40,464 nt of DNA from Bacillota bacterium (GCA_021791495.1 JAJYWN010000031.1:1-40464), one strand, 5' to 3'. Numbered from the stretch's first letter, positions 1-8,845 are shown. A program made the numbers and translations. Notes: generated by a model not told the origin, from the sequence alone.

Positions 1-1309
1 TGTGCCCGTACGTGCCCGCAAACTTCTGTCCACGATGGATGGTCAATAATGGTACTGTAAGCCCGTGATCCCAGACTCCCAAGGCTATCAGGACTTCGAG
101 GACAATGGTCTAGAGGGTCCGAGCTACTCCCCAAGCCGAACACCAACTATCGGTACTGGCTCAGCGATGGGACTTTCTCCGACGAGTTCTTCATCCTGGA
201 CGGCGACCGCCTTGTCGGCTCCTTCAATGGGGTGACCTACGTCACCTGGTTCATCACCGACCAGGGGGTCTACCGTCGCGACCCGAAGGGGACGGCCTAT
301 CTCCGTTATCTGCCACCCGAGGCCAAGGAGGGCGCCTGGAAGCAGATCAGTGGCTCCGACGAAGTCTGGTTCCGGCTGAGTATCCTGGCCGAAACACAGC
401 AGCCCTACGTCTGGCCCCGCTTCACGGCCTGGCAGCTGACGGTTCTAAACCGGGACGAGCGGACCACCTTCTGGTTTGTACCTGGGGAGGGGATCCGGGC
501 CGTTGCCTCGGACAACCTAAAAGACCCTTCGACCTCTTTCACCAAGGAAAAGACCCAGGGGACACCGCCTAAACCGGTGCCACCACCACCGCGCGACACA
601 ATGGTGAAAGACGCGGTCCCGCTGCCGGCGACCCATTGGTCCGCGATCACTCCGGTCACGGCGGCCGAGTTCGACGAGGCCGAACGGAAGCTTCTAGCCA
701 GAAATGGCACTCCAGTTATGGATGTTGACCTGGGGTTTCCGTTCGAAGAGCGACCGTGTCTGGGGTACCGAGCTGCGGGTGCAGGGAGACGGCGTTCTGC
801 TGGCGGTGGACGATTCCCCGGACTTGGCTGGGTATGTTCTGAGCACAGAATACACCGTGGGGCTCAAGCAGAATCCGGGCGGCCGTTATGGAGCAACCAT
901 GGTTGAAGAGAAGATGACCCTGAAGACCAGGCCCACTGAACCTTGGGCCGTCTTGACCGGCGCCTTCATCGCCAAATGGTTTGGCCTAGACGAAGACATG
1001 GCACGTTACGTGCCCGACGAGCGGGTCCGTCAGTCTTGGCCCATGGCGTCCCATAGACCGCAGTACGTTCTACCCCCTGCCCAGTTGGGAAAGGTCGTTT
1101 TCGACTCTCCCCAATCCCCGGGTCAGCCGGCCCACCCCCGAGTTGAGCCGGCGGAATTGGGCGCCGACGGGTCTACGGAGTTCCTTCTGTTGATCCAGGA
1201 ATATGAGGGCCGGACCTACCTGACTGGGAAGGTGGCTTTCTCGAAGGACGCCGTCGGCCGGTGGGTGGTGCTTCGAATAGACGTCACCAAAGAAGGGGGG
1301 CTCTACTGA
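1..1309 (+). pseudogene. Unrecognised gene, 5'-truncated and broken by frameshifts
   Basis: Protein-like sequence runs along the plus strand but changes frame at least three times: frame 3 up to about 57 (residues such as VPANFCPRWMVNNG), frame 2 from about 60 to 125 (KPVIPDSQGYQDFEDNG), frame 1 from about 125 to 750 (NYRYWLSDGTFSDEFFILDG onward), then frame 2 from about 750 to a TGA at 1307-1309 (ending RIDVTKEGGLY). Pieced together it gives more than 420 residues with a proline-rich stretch near 570-595 and a mixed alpha/beta character. I see no known motif and do not recognise the family. It is the only plus-strand gene-like region and converges on the histidine kinase gene. Either it is a decaying gene or the assembly carries several indel errors here; the intactness of all other genes favours decay. 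Confidence 0.6.
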
Positions 1310-1358
1310 TGGGCCTTGAGGCAGGAAGAGCGGTATCAGCGGCCTGAGCCTCGGCCTT

Positions 1359-4256
1359 CTATGGCCTGGGCAGAGTTCGCAGGAGCGCCCCCAATAGCTG
1401 GAGGGCATTCCGCCGAACTCCGGAAACCTTGGTTGGGGAGGCCTCATCAGGACGAGCTCCCGCCGCCGCTAGGCAAGCCGCGGAGTCCAGGAAGACCAGA
1501 GTTCTGGCTATCTCCAGGGTGTCGGCGGCCCCAACATCAATAGATGCCGTCAAGGTCTGACCGCCGGCGCGATAGTCCCGCGCGAAGAACCCGAGGACCA
1601 TGGCCGCTCCCAAGTTATCCCCCATGGCCTTGGCCACCTGCTCATCGGCCATGTGCTTTAGTACGGTCTCGGCTTTGCGGACAAGCCCCGGACCTGTTTC
1701 CATACCCGTCACCCGCGCTAACTGGGTCAAGGCCTCGCTTCCCGCCGGCGTCAGCTTGCCGCGCCGGTGGTCGAAAAGCTGGAGAAGGCTGGGCAGTACG
1801 GCGTGGGGGCGTATGACCGGCCGGACCAGTTCCGCCAGGGCCGTCTCCACGGATTTGAGGTAAAGAAAGGCCGCAGCGGACAGTTGTGCCGCAGCGTCAG
1901 GCCTGGTCGGGGCTTTCCCGGCTCCGCCTGCCCCCTCTAGTAGAGCCTCGGCGGTACGCAACGCCTGACGCGCCGGGCCCGGGAGCCAGTCGAAGCCTTC
2001 GACCGTCAAGTGAAGCTCCCGCTCGGGGTCGTGGGCCGGCAGGTAGAACCGGAAGACAGCGCCACTCTTTCCCTTGGTCCCGCCGTCCTCTGTCTCGGCG
2101 TTCTCCGCCGTAAGCTTACCGCCGTGCTCCTCCGCGACCCGGCGGGCGGAGATGAGCCCCAAGCCCATGCCGGGGGCGGCGAAGAGGGTCTCGTCGGCGG
2201 GCTTCTCCACCCCTCTCCCGCCCTTTTCCTCGCCCGTGTCTTTCGACAACCCCGGCCCCGAGTCGGTCACGCGGAAACAGACCAGTCCCGTCCCCCGATC
2301 ATACGAAGCGTCCAGCCCCACCGAACCGCCGTCGCTTCCTACCACTTCGCCCGCGTTCTTGATCAGATTGGCCAGGGCGGACAGAACACGGTCGCGGTCG
2401 GCCATGACCGGCGGGATGCCCGTGGCCGGCTCGACCCGGAGAAGGGCGCCCCTGGCAGCCAGGATGGGTTCGAAGGTGCGTTTCACTTCATCCAGGAGCT
2501 CGCCGGGAGGCATGGGGACCAGATGGGGCGGCCCAGACAAGGCGAGGTAACCGTCGACCGACTCCGTCCAACGCTGCAACCGGCCAATGTGTTCGGCCAG
2601 ACGGCGGTGGACGCGGGTGCGCGGCGCCTTGCCCGCCGCCAGTTCCTCGGCCCAGTCCCGCAGGAACACGAAGTTATTCTTGATGTCATGCAGGGCGTAG
2701 GCCAGCACCCGCGCCAAGTCGCCCAGGGTCTGGTCGAAGGCTTGGACCGCTCCTTCCTCGACTCTCGTCAACCAAGCCTTTCCAGACGGCCCGGGACTGG
2801 CCGCACTGGTCTCTTCGGCTGCGTCCAGGCCACGGCCCACGCCGGCCGGATGGAAGGAGACTTGCACCAAAGGGGCTCCCGCGCGCTCCACGTGGCCGCC
2901 GGCGCCAGCCAGCATCCGTAGGACGGCGCGCCATAGAAGCGGGTCTCTCAATTCATCCGGCGGGGAGGTATGAGGGAGGTAGACCACCAGGCTCAAACCG
3001 TTTCGGCTTACCGCCGCCCGGACTTCCACCGTCCCCCGTGGCCCTTCGTCCGGGCCCACTTGGGGTACCGGCACCGTATGCTCACCCGCGCCCCAGCGTA
3101 GGAGCAACTCTATGCCAGCTACGGCTCGCTCCGCATCCCCCCACACGGTTGGCCCGGCAGGACTGGAATTCGAGTCTTTGGCCGCGGAGTCTTCCCGGCC
3201 TGACGTGACAAGGGCATCGCCGGCGGTGACCTCGGTGAAAGCGGCCTGCGGTCCACGGGCGGCCGCCAGCGCTGCGAGAAGAGCCAGTCGGACTTGGAAC
3301 GGCGCGTAAGCCCCGGGCGCCTCGTAACTGCGAAGGGCTTTCGCCAAGAGCAACAGTGCGCGGTGGCTGGCCTCGGCCGGCTCCGCCAGCGACTGCGCCA
3401 GTGACTCCTCCGGCACCAGATCATCCAGCACTTGAGCGTTGGCCTCGGCCAAGAAATCGGCCGCCTGACGGTAGGGGGTCAAGGCCGCCGCCAAGTCGTG
3501 GATCTCAGCTTCCGCCGCCCGGCGTGCCGCCGTGACCGTGGCCCCGGCGACCGCCTCCGGCCACGCCTTCCCGGCCGCAACCACCGCCTCGGCCGCTCCC
3601 CAGCTTGCCGGGCCGGCCCCACGGGCCAGAGCGCCGTAGAGCATTTCCCCTAGAAGGGCGGCTAGGCGCTCGTTCTCTTCCGCCGTCTCCGACTGGAGCA
3701 GGCGCGTCACGGCCGCCCCGGCATCAAGCTCGGACCCGCCGGCACCCAGCTCCAGCGCTGTCCAGAAGAGGTGATCCTCTGATGAGTTGGCGCCGCCTGC
3801 CCGCGCCGCCTCCCGCGCCGCGGTCAGTGCCGCGCCCTGGTCTCCTTGCGCTTCGGCCAGCCGCGCCTCTAGCCAGACTACCGGGGGGAATTCGGGAAAT
3901 AGGGTCCGGGCTCGTCCCACCAGGTATGACGCGCTGTCCTTCTTCCCGGCCGCCAAATGGGCCCCGGCCCTCTCGGCCAGCGCCTCCGCTCCGCAGGTAG
4001 CGAGGACGAGATCGGCCTCCGGTGCCTTCTGGATCTTCTCTGGTAGACTGGCGATGGTTTCCACTACCCGGGCGGCCTGCCGCCGCACCGAAGCCCCTAC
4101 TCGCTCGCCCGCCGCGCCCGGTTCCGCTAGACGATCGGCCAGAGCTGAAAGACCGTTCTTGCTGCGGCGTAAGGCTTCGATAATCAGTTCATCCAGGGCC
4201 GGGCCATCCACCCGCCCCAGGTCTTCCACCAGCTCCGATAGCTTAGTGCGGAACAA
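1359..4256 (-). CDS. Large soluble sensor histidine kinase
   Basis: A 965-residue kinase of a two-component pair; it probably phosphorylates the NtrC-type regulator encoded just upstream. The H-box LHDIKN (His near residue 522) is followed by an N-box LIKNAGEVV (about 630), a G1 box TDSGPGLS (about 665) and a G2 box GMGLGLISA (about 695), so the HATPase domain is complete. Residues 1-450 are very alanine-rich, helical and possibly TPR-like. About 230 helical residues of unknown type follow the ATPase domain. No transmembrane segment or signal peptide is visible, so it should be cytosolic. It starts with TTG, with AGGGGA about 9 nt upstream. A sigma-54 promoter lies about 80 bp before the start. 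The kinase call is firm; the signal sensed is unknown. Confidence 0.88.
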   Translation of the reverse strand: MFRTKLSELVEDLGRVDGPALDELIIEALRRSKNGLSALADRLAEPGAAGERVGASVRRQAARVVETIASLPEKIQKAPEADLVLATCGAEALAERAGAHLAAGKKDSASYLVGRARTLFPEFPPVVWLEARLAEAQGDQGAALTAAREAARAGGANSSEDHLFWTALELGAGGSELDAGAAVTRLLQSETAEENERLAALLGEMLYGALARGAGPASWGAAEAVVAAGKAWPEAVAGATVTAARRAAEAEIHDLAAALTPYRQAADFLAEANAQVLDDLVPEESLAQSLAEPAEASHRALLLLAKALRSYEAPGAYAPFQVRLALLAALAAARGPQAAFTEVTAGDALVTSGREDSAAKDSNSSPAGPTVWGDAERAVAGIELLLRWGAGEHTVPVPQVGPDEGPRGTVEVRAAVSRNGLSLVVYLPHTSPPDELRDPLLWRAVLRMLAGAGGHVERAGAPLVQVSFHPAGVGRGLDAAEETSAASPGPSGKAWLTRVEEGAVQAFDQTLGDLARVLAYALHDIKNNFVFLRDWAEELAAGKAPRTRVHRRLAEHIGRLQRWTESVDGYLALSGPPHLVPMPPGELLDEVKRTFEPILAARGALLRVEPATGIPPVMADRDRVLSALANLIKNAGEVVGSDGGSVGLDASYDRGTGLVCFRVTDSGPGLSKDTGEEKGGRGVEKPADETLFAAPGMGLGLISARRVAEEHGGKLTAENAETEDGGTKGKSGAVFRFYLPAHDPERELHLTVEGFDWLPGPARQALRTAEALLEGAGGAGKAPTRPDAAAQLSAAAFLYLKSVETALAELVRPVIRPHAVLPSLLQLFDHRRGKLTPAGSEALTQLARVTGMETGPGLVRKAETVLKHMADEQVAKAMGDNLGAAMVLGFFARDYRAGGQTLTASIDVGAADTLEIARTLVFLDSAACLAAAGARPDEASPTKVSGVRRNALQLLGALLRTLPRP

Positions 4257-4337
4257 ACGGCCAGTCCCCTTTCCGAAGGTCAGGCGAAGGCGGAACCAGT
4301 CGAGGTTCCGTTGCCAGTCTCTCCGGTGTCAGCTAAT

Positions 4338-4354
4338 AGCAATCTCCGTGCCAA
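4338..4354 (-). promoter_or_regulatory. Sigma-54 (-24/-12) promoter
   Basis: Read on the minus strand, the site is TTGGCACGGAGATTGCT. It fits the sigma-54 consensus YTGGCACGRNNNTTGCW at every defined position, with the invariant GG and GC ten bases apart. It lies in the 152-bp gap between the sigma-54 activator gene (ends 4409) and the kinase gene (starts 4256), pointing into the kinase gene. Transcription should start near 4327, giving a leader of about 70 nt. A small dyad (CTCCG-GCT-CGGAG, 4377-4389) lies about 23 bp upstream of the site. Confidence 0.8.
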
Positions 4355-4408
4355 CTCCAACTCGACCCGGTTGCGACTCCGGCTCGGAGCGCCGGCCGCC
4401 GCGCCCAC

Positions 4409-5869
4409 TCATCTGAACCCGTGCCGGCGCGCTACTTCCAGAAGGCTGGAGATGCTGACCCCAAGGTCACGGGCCATTTCACCCAAGTCGTCCCCCATCG
4501 TGTCCAGCGCCCGGCGGACCAAGGCCGACTCGACGGCGGACAGATCGTCTCCCGCCTCGCCACCACGTGCCTGGGAAGACCCGGCCGCGGCAAGGACTTC
4601 CGGCGGAAGTCCAGTCACTCTTACCACCTCGCCGGTAGCCAGAATACAGGCCTTGCGGATGACCCCTTTCAGTTCGCGGACATTACCCGGCCAATCGTAA
4701 GCTCCCAGCGCTTCCACGAACTCTGGCGACAGGACCTTCCCCCGATAGGCATCGCCGAACTCCTTCATGACGGCCTCCGCCAAGAGCGGGATGTCCTCCT
4801 TGCGCTGGCGTAACGGCGGCAGAACCAGGACGATATCGTTCAACCGGTAGTAGAGGTCCGCTCTGAACCTACCCTCGTTCATCCGCGCGGCCAGGTCCTG
4901 GTTGGTGGCCGCCACCAGGCGCACGTCCACGCGGATGGTGCGCGTCCCGCCCACCCGTTCGAACTCCCGCTCCTGAATGGCCCGCAGGACCTTGGCTTGT
5001 GTGGCCAGGCTCATGTCGCCGATCTCATCGAGGAAAAGGGTGCCGCCGTGGGCCAGTTCGAACCGGCCGGGACGTTTGGCATCGGCGCCGGTGAAGGCAC
5101 CCTTCTCGTGGCCGAAAAGCTCGTCCTCCAAGAGAGTCTCCGGCAGTGAAGCGCAGTTGACCTTGATGAAGGGGCCGTCTTTCTTCAGGCTGTTGTAGTG
5201 GATAGCGGCGGCCGCCAGTTCCTTGCCAGTCCCTGTCTCGCCCAGGATCAGCACCGAGGCGTCGGTCGGCGCCGCCCTCTGGATCAGCTCATAGACCGCC
5301 TGCATGGCCGGGCTGGCCCCGGTCAACCCGCCGAAGGCGCTGAGGTTACGACGCTCCTGTTCCTCACGGAACAGCCGGTTTTCGGCCTCCAGGGCTTCCG
5401 TGCGCTCCTGGAGCCGGAGGAACCGCACGGCGTTGCCCACGGCGATGGCCAGCTTGCTCCTAGCCTCCTGCTTGTCCACGAAGTCGAAGGCGCCCAGCCG
5501 GATGGCTTCCACGGCGTGCCGCAAGTCGGCTTTGTCCGAGGCGATAACAACCGGCAGGTCGGGGTGACGCTGCCGCAGGTCTTCGAGAACCTTCAACCCA
5601 CCCCAAGGGTCGGGAGGCATTTTCAGATCGAGTACCACCGCGTCGGGTTGCCGGCCGGCGGCCGCGGCCAGCCCTTCCCCTGCCCCCGCGGCGGTGCGTA
5701 CGGCGAAGCCGGCTTCTATCAGCCAGGCCGAGAACAGCTCTCGGGCGCTTTCCTCGTCATCAATGATGAGGACGGCACCACGCGCGGTCTCCCCTTGCGC
5801 TGAGCCTGCCCGTGCCCCTTCGCCCTGGCCCGCCCCTCCTGGTCCTTCTCCGTCAGCCGCCCGAATCAT
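4409..5869 (-). CDS. NtrC-family sigma-54-dependent response regulator
   Basis: A 486-residue transcription activator with three domains. The receiver (about 32-150) has the acidic pair D37/D38, phospho-acceptor D81 (VVLDLKMP), S111 and K133. The AAA+ domain (about 180-410) has Walker A GETGTGK (209-215), the GAFTGA loop (256-261) that contacts sigma-54, and Walker B GGTLFLDEIGD (274-284). A Fis-type helix-turn-helix ends the protein (about 445-485). The full GAFTGA motif means it needs an rpoN product elsewhere in the genome. The first 30 residues are a Gly/Ala/Glu-rich lead; ATG at 5869 is the only start in this frame, and its Shine-Dalgarno sequence is weak. The cognate kinase is downstream behind a sigma-54 promoter, so the regulator probably controls its own partner. 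Confidence 0.93.
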   Translation of the reverse strand: MIRAADGEGPGGAGQGEGARAGSAQGETARGAVLIIDDEESARELFSAWLIEAGFAVRTAAGAGEGLAAAAGRQPDAVVLDLKMPPDPWGGLKVLEDLRQRHPDLPVVIASDKADLRHAVEAIRLGAFDFVDKQEARSKLAIAVGNAVRFLRLQERTEALEAENRLFREEQERRNLSAFGGLTGASPAMQAVYELIQRAAPTDASVLILGETGTGKELAAAAIHYNSLKKDGPFIKVNCASLPETLLEDELFGHEKGAFTGADAKRPGRFELAHGGTLFLDEIGDMSLATQAKVLRAIQEREFERVGGTRTIRVDVRLVAATNQDLAARMNEGRFRADLYYRLNDIVLVLPPLRQRKEDIPLLAEAVMKEFGDAYRGKVLSPEFVEALGAYDWPGNVRELKGVIRKACILATGEVVRVTGLPPEVLAAAGSSQARGGEAGDDLSAVESALVRRALDTMGDDLGEMARDLGVSISSLLEVARRHGFR

Positions 5870-5891
5870 GTGCGGTCCACCCCCGCCTGAT

Positions 5892-6298
5892 TATGGTGGG
5901 GGCCGCTCCCTCCGCCGCCCGAACGCTCCGCCGGGCTTAGCCCGGCTGCGCTGGCGGCTGCGGGACCCCGGCCCCCACACCCTCTCCGGCCTTTCGACAC
6001 CGCCCACCGGCGCCCCTCCTTATCGTGAGGGCCGCTCCCTCCGCCGCCCGAACGCTCCGCCGGGCAAAGCCCGGCTCCGCTGCCGGCTGCGGGGCCCCGG
6101 CCCCCACACCTGAACTTGGTGGTGGCCGCACCCTTCGCCGCCCGAACGCTCCGCCGGGCTCAGCCCGGCTCCGCTGGCGGCTGCGGGACCCCGGCCCCCA
6201 CACCTGAACTTGGTGGTGGCCGCACCCTTCGCCGCCCGAACGCTCCGCCAGGCGAAGCCTGGCTACGCTGGTGGCTACGGGGCCCCGGCCCCCACACC
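5892..6298 (+). repeat. Tandem array of four ~90-bp palindromic elements
   Basis: This array fills almost the whole 456-bp gap between dacF and the response regulator gene. Copies lie at 5892-5981, about 6017-6110, 6111-6204 and 6205-6298; the last two are an exact 94-bp tandem period. Each copy folds on itself. In copy 1 the outer arms GTGGGGGCCG (5896-5905) and CGGCCCCCAC (5969-5978) pair perfectly, a middle stem pairs GCCGCC with GGCGGC, and the apical stem GCCGGGC/GCCCGGC (5930-5936/5940-5946) closes a 3-nt loop. The loop varies (TTA, AAA, TCA, GAA). In copy 4 the apical stem is GCCAGGC/GCCTGGC, a compensatory change. The period is not a multiple of three and no plausible protein is encoded. 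No promoter for the downstream regulator gene is apparent inside the array. Confidence 0.9.
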
Positions 6299-6325
6299 CC
6301 CTCGTGACACTGGGTGACACTGGAC

Positions 6326-7705
6326 CTAACGGTGCCCGAACAGGGCCTCGAAGATGCGGAGGACGAAGGGACGCAGTGGACGGGGCGCCGGGGAGACCAA
6401 GGGGAACGCTTTCAAGAGAGTGGTGTCGCCCCCGTCTTCACCGATGCTGGCTTCGACCCATCCCACCAGTTCACCCTTGGCTAAAGGAGCTTCCAAGCCC
6501 GGCGCGGCGACGGCGCGCCACCGTACCCGCCCGACATCCTCCTTCCGGGTCAGGACAGCCGCCTGCGTGCCGAGCACAGCCTCCACGGGGTCACCGTAGG
6601 TGACACGGAAAACCGCGGCCGGGTCTCCCAGGCCGCCGTAGCTGGAAACTCCATAGGTGGCGAAACCGTAGTCCAGCAAGGCCACGGCATCACGGTAGCG
6701 GTCGTCGGAATGGAGGACCACGGCGATTAACTCGGTGTCCCCGCGCTTGGCCGACGAAACCAGGCACTTGCCGGCGGCGCTGGTGGTGCCCGTCTTGACT
6801 CCCGAAGCCCCAGGGTAGTAGCTGAGCAGGCGGTTGGTATTATAGAAGACCACCGGTCCCGTGTCGTCGTCGGGTAGGTCGTGGGTCACCTGGGCGCTGC
6901 CCACGATCTCGGCGAACTGCCAGTTGGCCAGAGCGTGCGCCGCCAGCCGCGCCAGGTCGTAGGCGGAGGTATAGTGGTTTGTCGCAGTGTGGCCATGGGG
7001 GTTCACATAATGCGTGTCCTTCAGCCCCAGTGCTTCAGCCCGCTGGTTCATCCAGTCCGCGAAAGCCGCCTGGCTCCCGGCCAGGTAGATAGCGGCGGCG
7101 AGAGCTCCGTCGTTGGCCGATTTCATGAGGATACCGTAGAGGATCTCCGCCAGCAGGTGTTTGGAACCCACCCTGAGGTTCATCATGGACCCGAAGGTCT
7201 GGACCATTTCGCGGGTGATGGTAACTTCCTCGGACAGGTCGCCGCGCTCCAGGACCAGCAGCGCCGTCATGATCTTCGTCGTACTGGCCCCAGGTCGGCG
7301 CACGTGTGAGTTCTTCTCGTACAAGATAGTGCCGGTGCGGGCCTCGACCAGAATGGCGGCGTCGGCCGACACGCGTGGCAGCGGCTTGCTGGAGGCGACT
7401 CCAGGGTCCACCGGGAGGAAGGGGCGGGTGAGGGAACCTCCCAGGACTGGGGTCGGCCCAGACTCCGCGGGGTCATCCTCGGGCTCACTGATCACCGACT
7501 GGACCTGCAAGGCTGCGGCTTCGGCGACAGCTCCGCTCAAGGTGGCGCGGTCCCATCCGGTGCCTCCACTGGAAGAGGCCAGCAGAATGGCCGCCAAGGC
7601 CAAAGCCGCGGGACCGACCCACCACGGTCTATGCCGGCGTACCCTCCCGCCGCAGCCGATGTTCAGGCACCTCTGGACAATGCGGACCACGCCATGGTCT
7701 CCCAT
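6326..7705 (-). CDS. dacF: D-alanyl-D-alanine carboxypeptidase (DacF/PBP5 type)
   Basis: A serine peptidase of family S11 that trims the terminal D-Ala from peptidoglycan stem peptides outside the membrane. The three penicillin-binding motifs are present, numbered from the ATG at 7705: STTK (S141-K144), SAN (196-198) and KTG (304-306). An N-terminal hydrophobic segment (about 29-44) acts as signal or anchor, followed by a 60-residue linker. The C-terminal part (about 370-460) matches the PBP5-associated beta domain. A longer open frame reaches 7765, but that start lies inside the terminator of the upstream gene, so it is rejected. ATG at 7705 is used here; GTG at 7690, with GGGAG 8 nt upstream, is at least as likely. 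DacF or DacB naming is by similarity only. Confidence 0.88.
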   Translation of the reverse strand: MGDHGVVRIVQRCLNIGCGGRVRRHRPWWVGPAALALAAILLASSSGGTGWDRATLSGAVAEAAALQVQSVISEPEDDPAESGPTPVLGGSLTRPFLPVDPGVASSKPLPRVSADAAILVEARTGTILYEKNSHVRRPGASTTKIMTALLVLERGDLSEEVTITREMVQTFGSMMNLRVGSKHLLAEILYGILMKSANDGALAAAIYLAGSQAAFADWMNQRAEALGLKDTHYVNPHGHTATNHYTSAYDLARLAAHALANWQFAEIVGSAQVTHDLPDDDTGPVVFYNTNRLLSYYPGASGVKTGTTSAAGKCLVSSAKRGDTELIAVVLHSDDRYRDAVALLDYGFATYGVSSYGGLGDPAAVFRVTYGDPVEAVLGTQAAVLTRKEDVGRVRWRAVAAPGLEAPLAKGELVGWVEASIGEDGGDTTLLKAFPLVSPAPRPLRPFVLRIFEALFGHR

Positions 7706-7724
7706 CGTTGCCCGCGAATATGGG

Positions 7725-7763
7725 CAAAAAAGAATAAGGCCGGGGGGGCAATCACCCCCGGCC
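7725..7763 (-). terminator. Rho-independent terminator after rodZ
   Basis: On the minus strand GGCCGGGGG pairs with CCCCCGGCC (arms 7755-7763 and 7738-7746, 8-nt loop), followed by TTATTCTTTTTT. It ends the rodZ transcript and rules out the longest reading of dacF. Confidence 0.9.
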
Positions 7764-7807
7764 ATTATTATGCTGTCGCTTGGTGACGCAAAAACCTACC
7801 CCGAAAG

Positions 7808-8773
7808 CTACGGTGCCTTTTCGATGGTGATATTCCTCGGAATCCTCAAGCTGCCCATCGACCCCTGGTCCTTACCGTTCACGGTGAACGTGGCGCCGTC
7901 CGGGTTCCCCACCCGCATTCCCAGCTTTTTGCTGGCGGTCCAAGTCCGGCTATCGCCCGGATCAAGAGTCTCCTCGGCGATCACGGTCCCGTCCTGGGTG
8001 ACCCCGAACCAGCACCGCTCCGTGACCTTCACCGTAACGGAAATCTTGTCGGCTCCTTTGACCGAGACAACCGTGTTCTCCGCATCGACATCTTTCCTGG
8101 TCACTGTGACGGCCGGCGGCTCAGGCGGCTTGGTCGTGTTGTCCGGGGGGCTGGTGGTGCCGCCCCCGGTCCCGCCGCTGGCACCGCCTCCAGTGCCACC
8201 GGCCGTCGCGCCGCCCGTGTTACCTGGGCTACTAACCACAGGCGTCTCTCCACCGCCGGCTTTGGACCCGCCGGCTGTGGTATCCTGGTGGAAGTACCAC
8301 CAGGTACCTCCGGCCGCGGCCAGTACCAGAACCAGGATAGCGACCGCGGCCCAAGCGCGTCGGCCGGTATTCCCGGAGGCTCTGGCCCCGCTCGGGTGCG
8401 AGGGTTCGGGACTGCGGATCTGCGCGCCCCTCAGACTGCGATCATGTTGTTGGCGGGGGACGGGAGCCTCCGCCGGGGCCGCCACCGGGGCCGCGGCTCT
8501 GACACCCTGGGCCCCGCCGTCTTCGACCTCCGCCGGCCAGTAGTGCTCGTCGTAGAGCTTCAGTACCTCTTCTGGCGAGAGGCCCACGGCCCGCGCGTAA
8601 GTCTTCATGAAACCGCGATGGTACGGATCGCCCGGGAAAGCATTGTGGCCCGCCCCGGCCTCCAAGGCCTGCAGATAGGCAAGGCGGATGTTGGTCTCCA
8701 TCTGGATGTCGGTCAGGGACAGCCCCTTAGCCTCGCGGGCCTCGCGAAGCATCCGACCGATGCGCTCTAACAA
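7808..8773 (-). CDS. rodZ: RodZ-like cell-shape protein
   Basis: A membrane protein of about 321 residues that, in the RodZ family, links MreB filaments to wall synthesis. It has an N-terminal helix-turn-helix (1-75, beginning MLERIGRMLREAREAKGLSL), a charged and proline-rich cytoplasmic stretch, one transmembrane helix (139-161), a Gly/Thr/Pro-rich linker, and a C-terminal beta domain of the DUF4115 type (from about 240). The start is set by a perfect AAGGAGG (8781-8787) seven nt before a TTG at 8773; an open frame continues to 8866 but lacks such a site. A sigma-A promoter lies upstream and a strong terminator follows, so it is probably monocistronic. Confidence 0.87.
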   Translation of the reverse strand: MLERIGRMLREAREAKGLSLTDIQMETNIRLAYLQALEAGAGHNAFPGDPYHRGFMKTYARAVGLSPEEVLKLYDEHYWPAEVEDGGAQGVRAAAPVAAPAEAPVPRQQHDRSLRGAQIRSPEPSHPSGARASGNTGRRAWAAVAILVLVLAAAGGTWWYFHQDTTAGGSKAGGGETPVVSSPGNTGGATAGGTGGGASGGTGGGTTSPPDNTTKPPEPPAVTVTRKDVDAENTVVSVKGADKISVTVKVTERCWFGVTQDGTVIAEETLDPGDSRTWTASKKLGMRVGNPDGATFTVNGKDQGSMGSLRIPRNITIEKAP

Positions 8774-8845
8774 CAGGCTGCCTCCTTCACATGGTGAAGT
8801 TGACGAGTCGTCATACTCTTCGCCGCCTGCCGACCCAAACCTGTC

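Noticed and set aside
999-1013. TGGCAC-N5-GTGC, a possible plus-strand sigma-54 site
   Set aside because: The GG-N10-GC spacing fits, but the -12 box is poor and the site lies inside the broken coding region, with no gene downstream on that strand.
2010-2921. A 303-codon plus-strand open frame opposite the kinase gene
   Set aside because: It lies antisense to the H, N and G boxes of the kinase and shows no motif of its own.
5937-6320. Open frames with repeated RTLRRPNAPPG-like peptides through the palindromic array
   Set aside because: The 94-bp period is not a multiple of three, so successive copies shift frame, and frames stay open on both strands only because of high GC. No ribosome binding site is seen.
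7706-7765. N-terminal extension of dacF to 7765
   Set aside because: It would place the start codon inside the rodZ terminator stem.
7161-8543. A 460-codon plus-strand open frame opposite dacF and rodZ
   Set aside because: It is antisense to two well-supported genes with family motifs, and crosses the rodZ terminator; its length is a GC effect.
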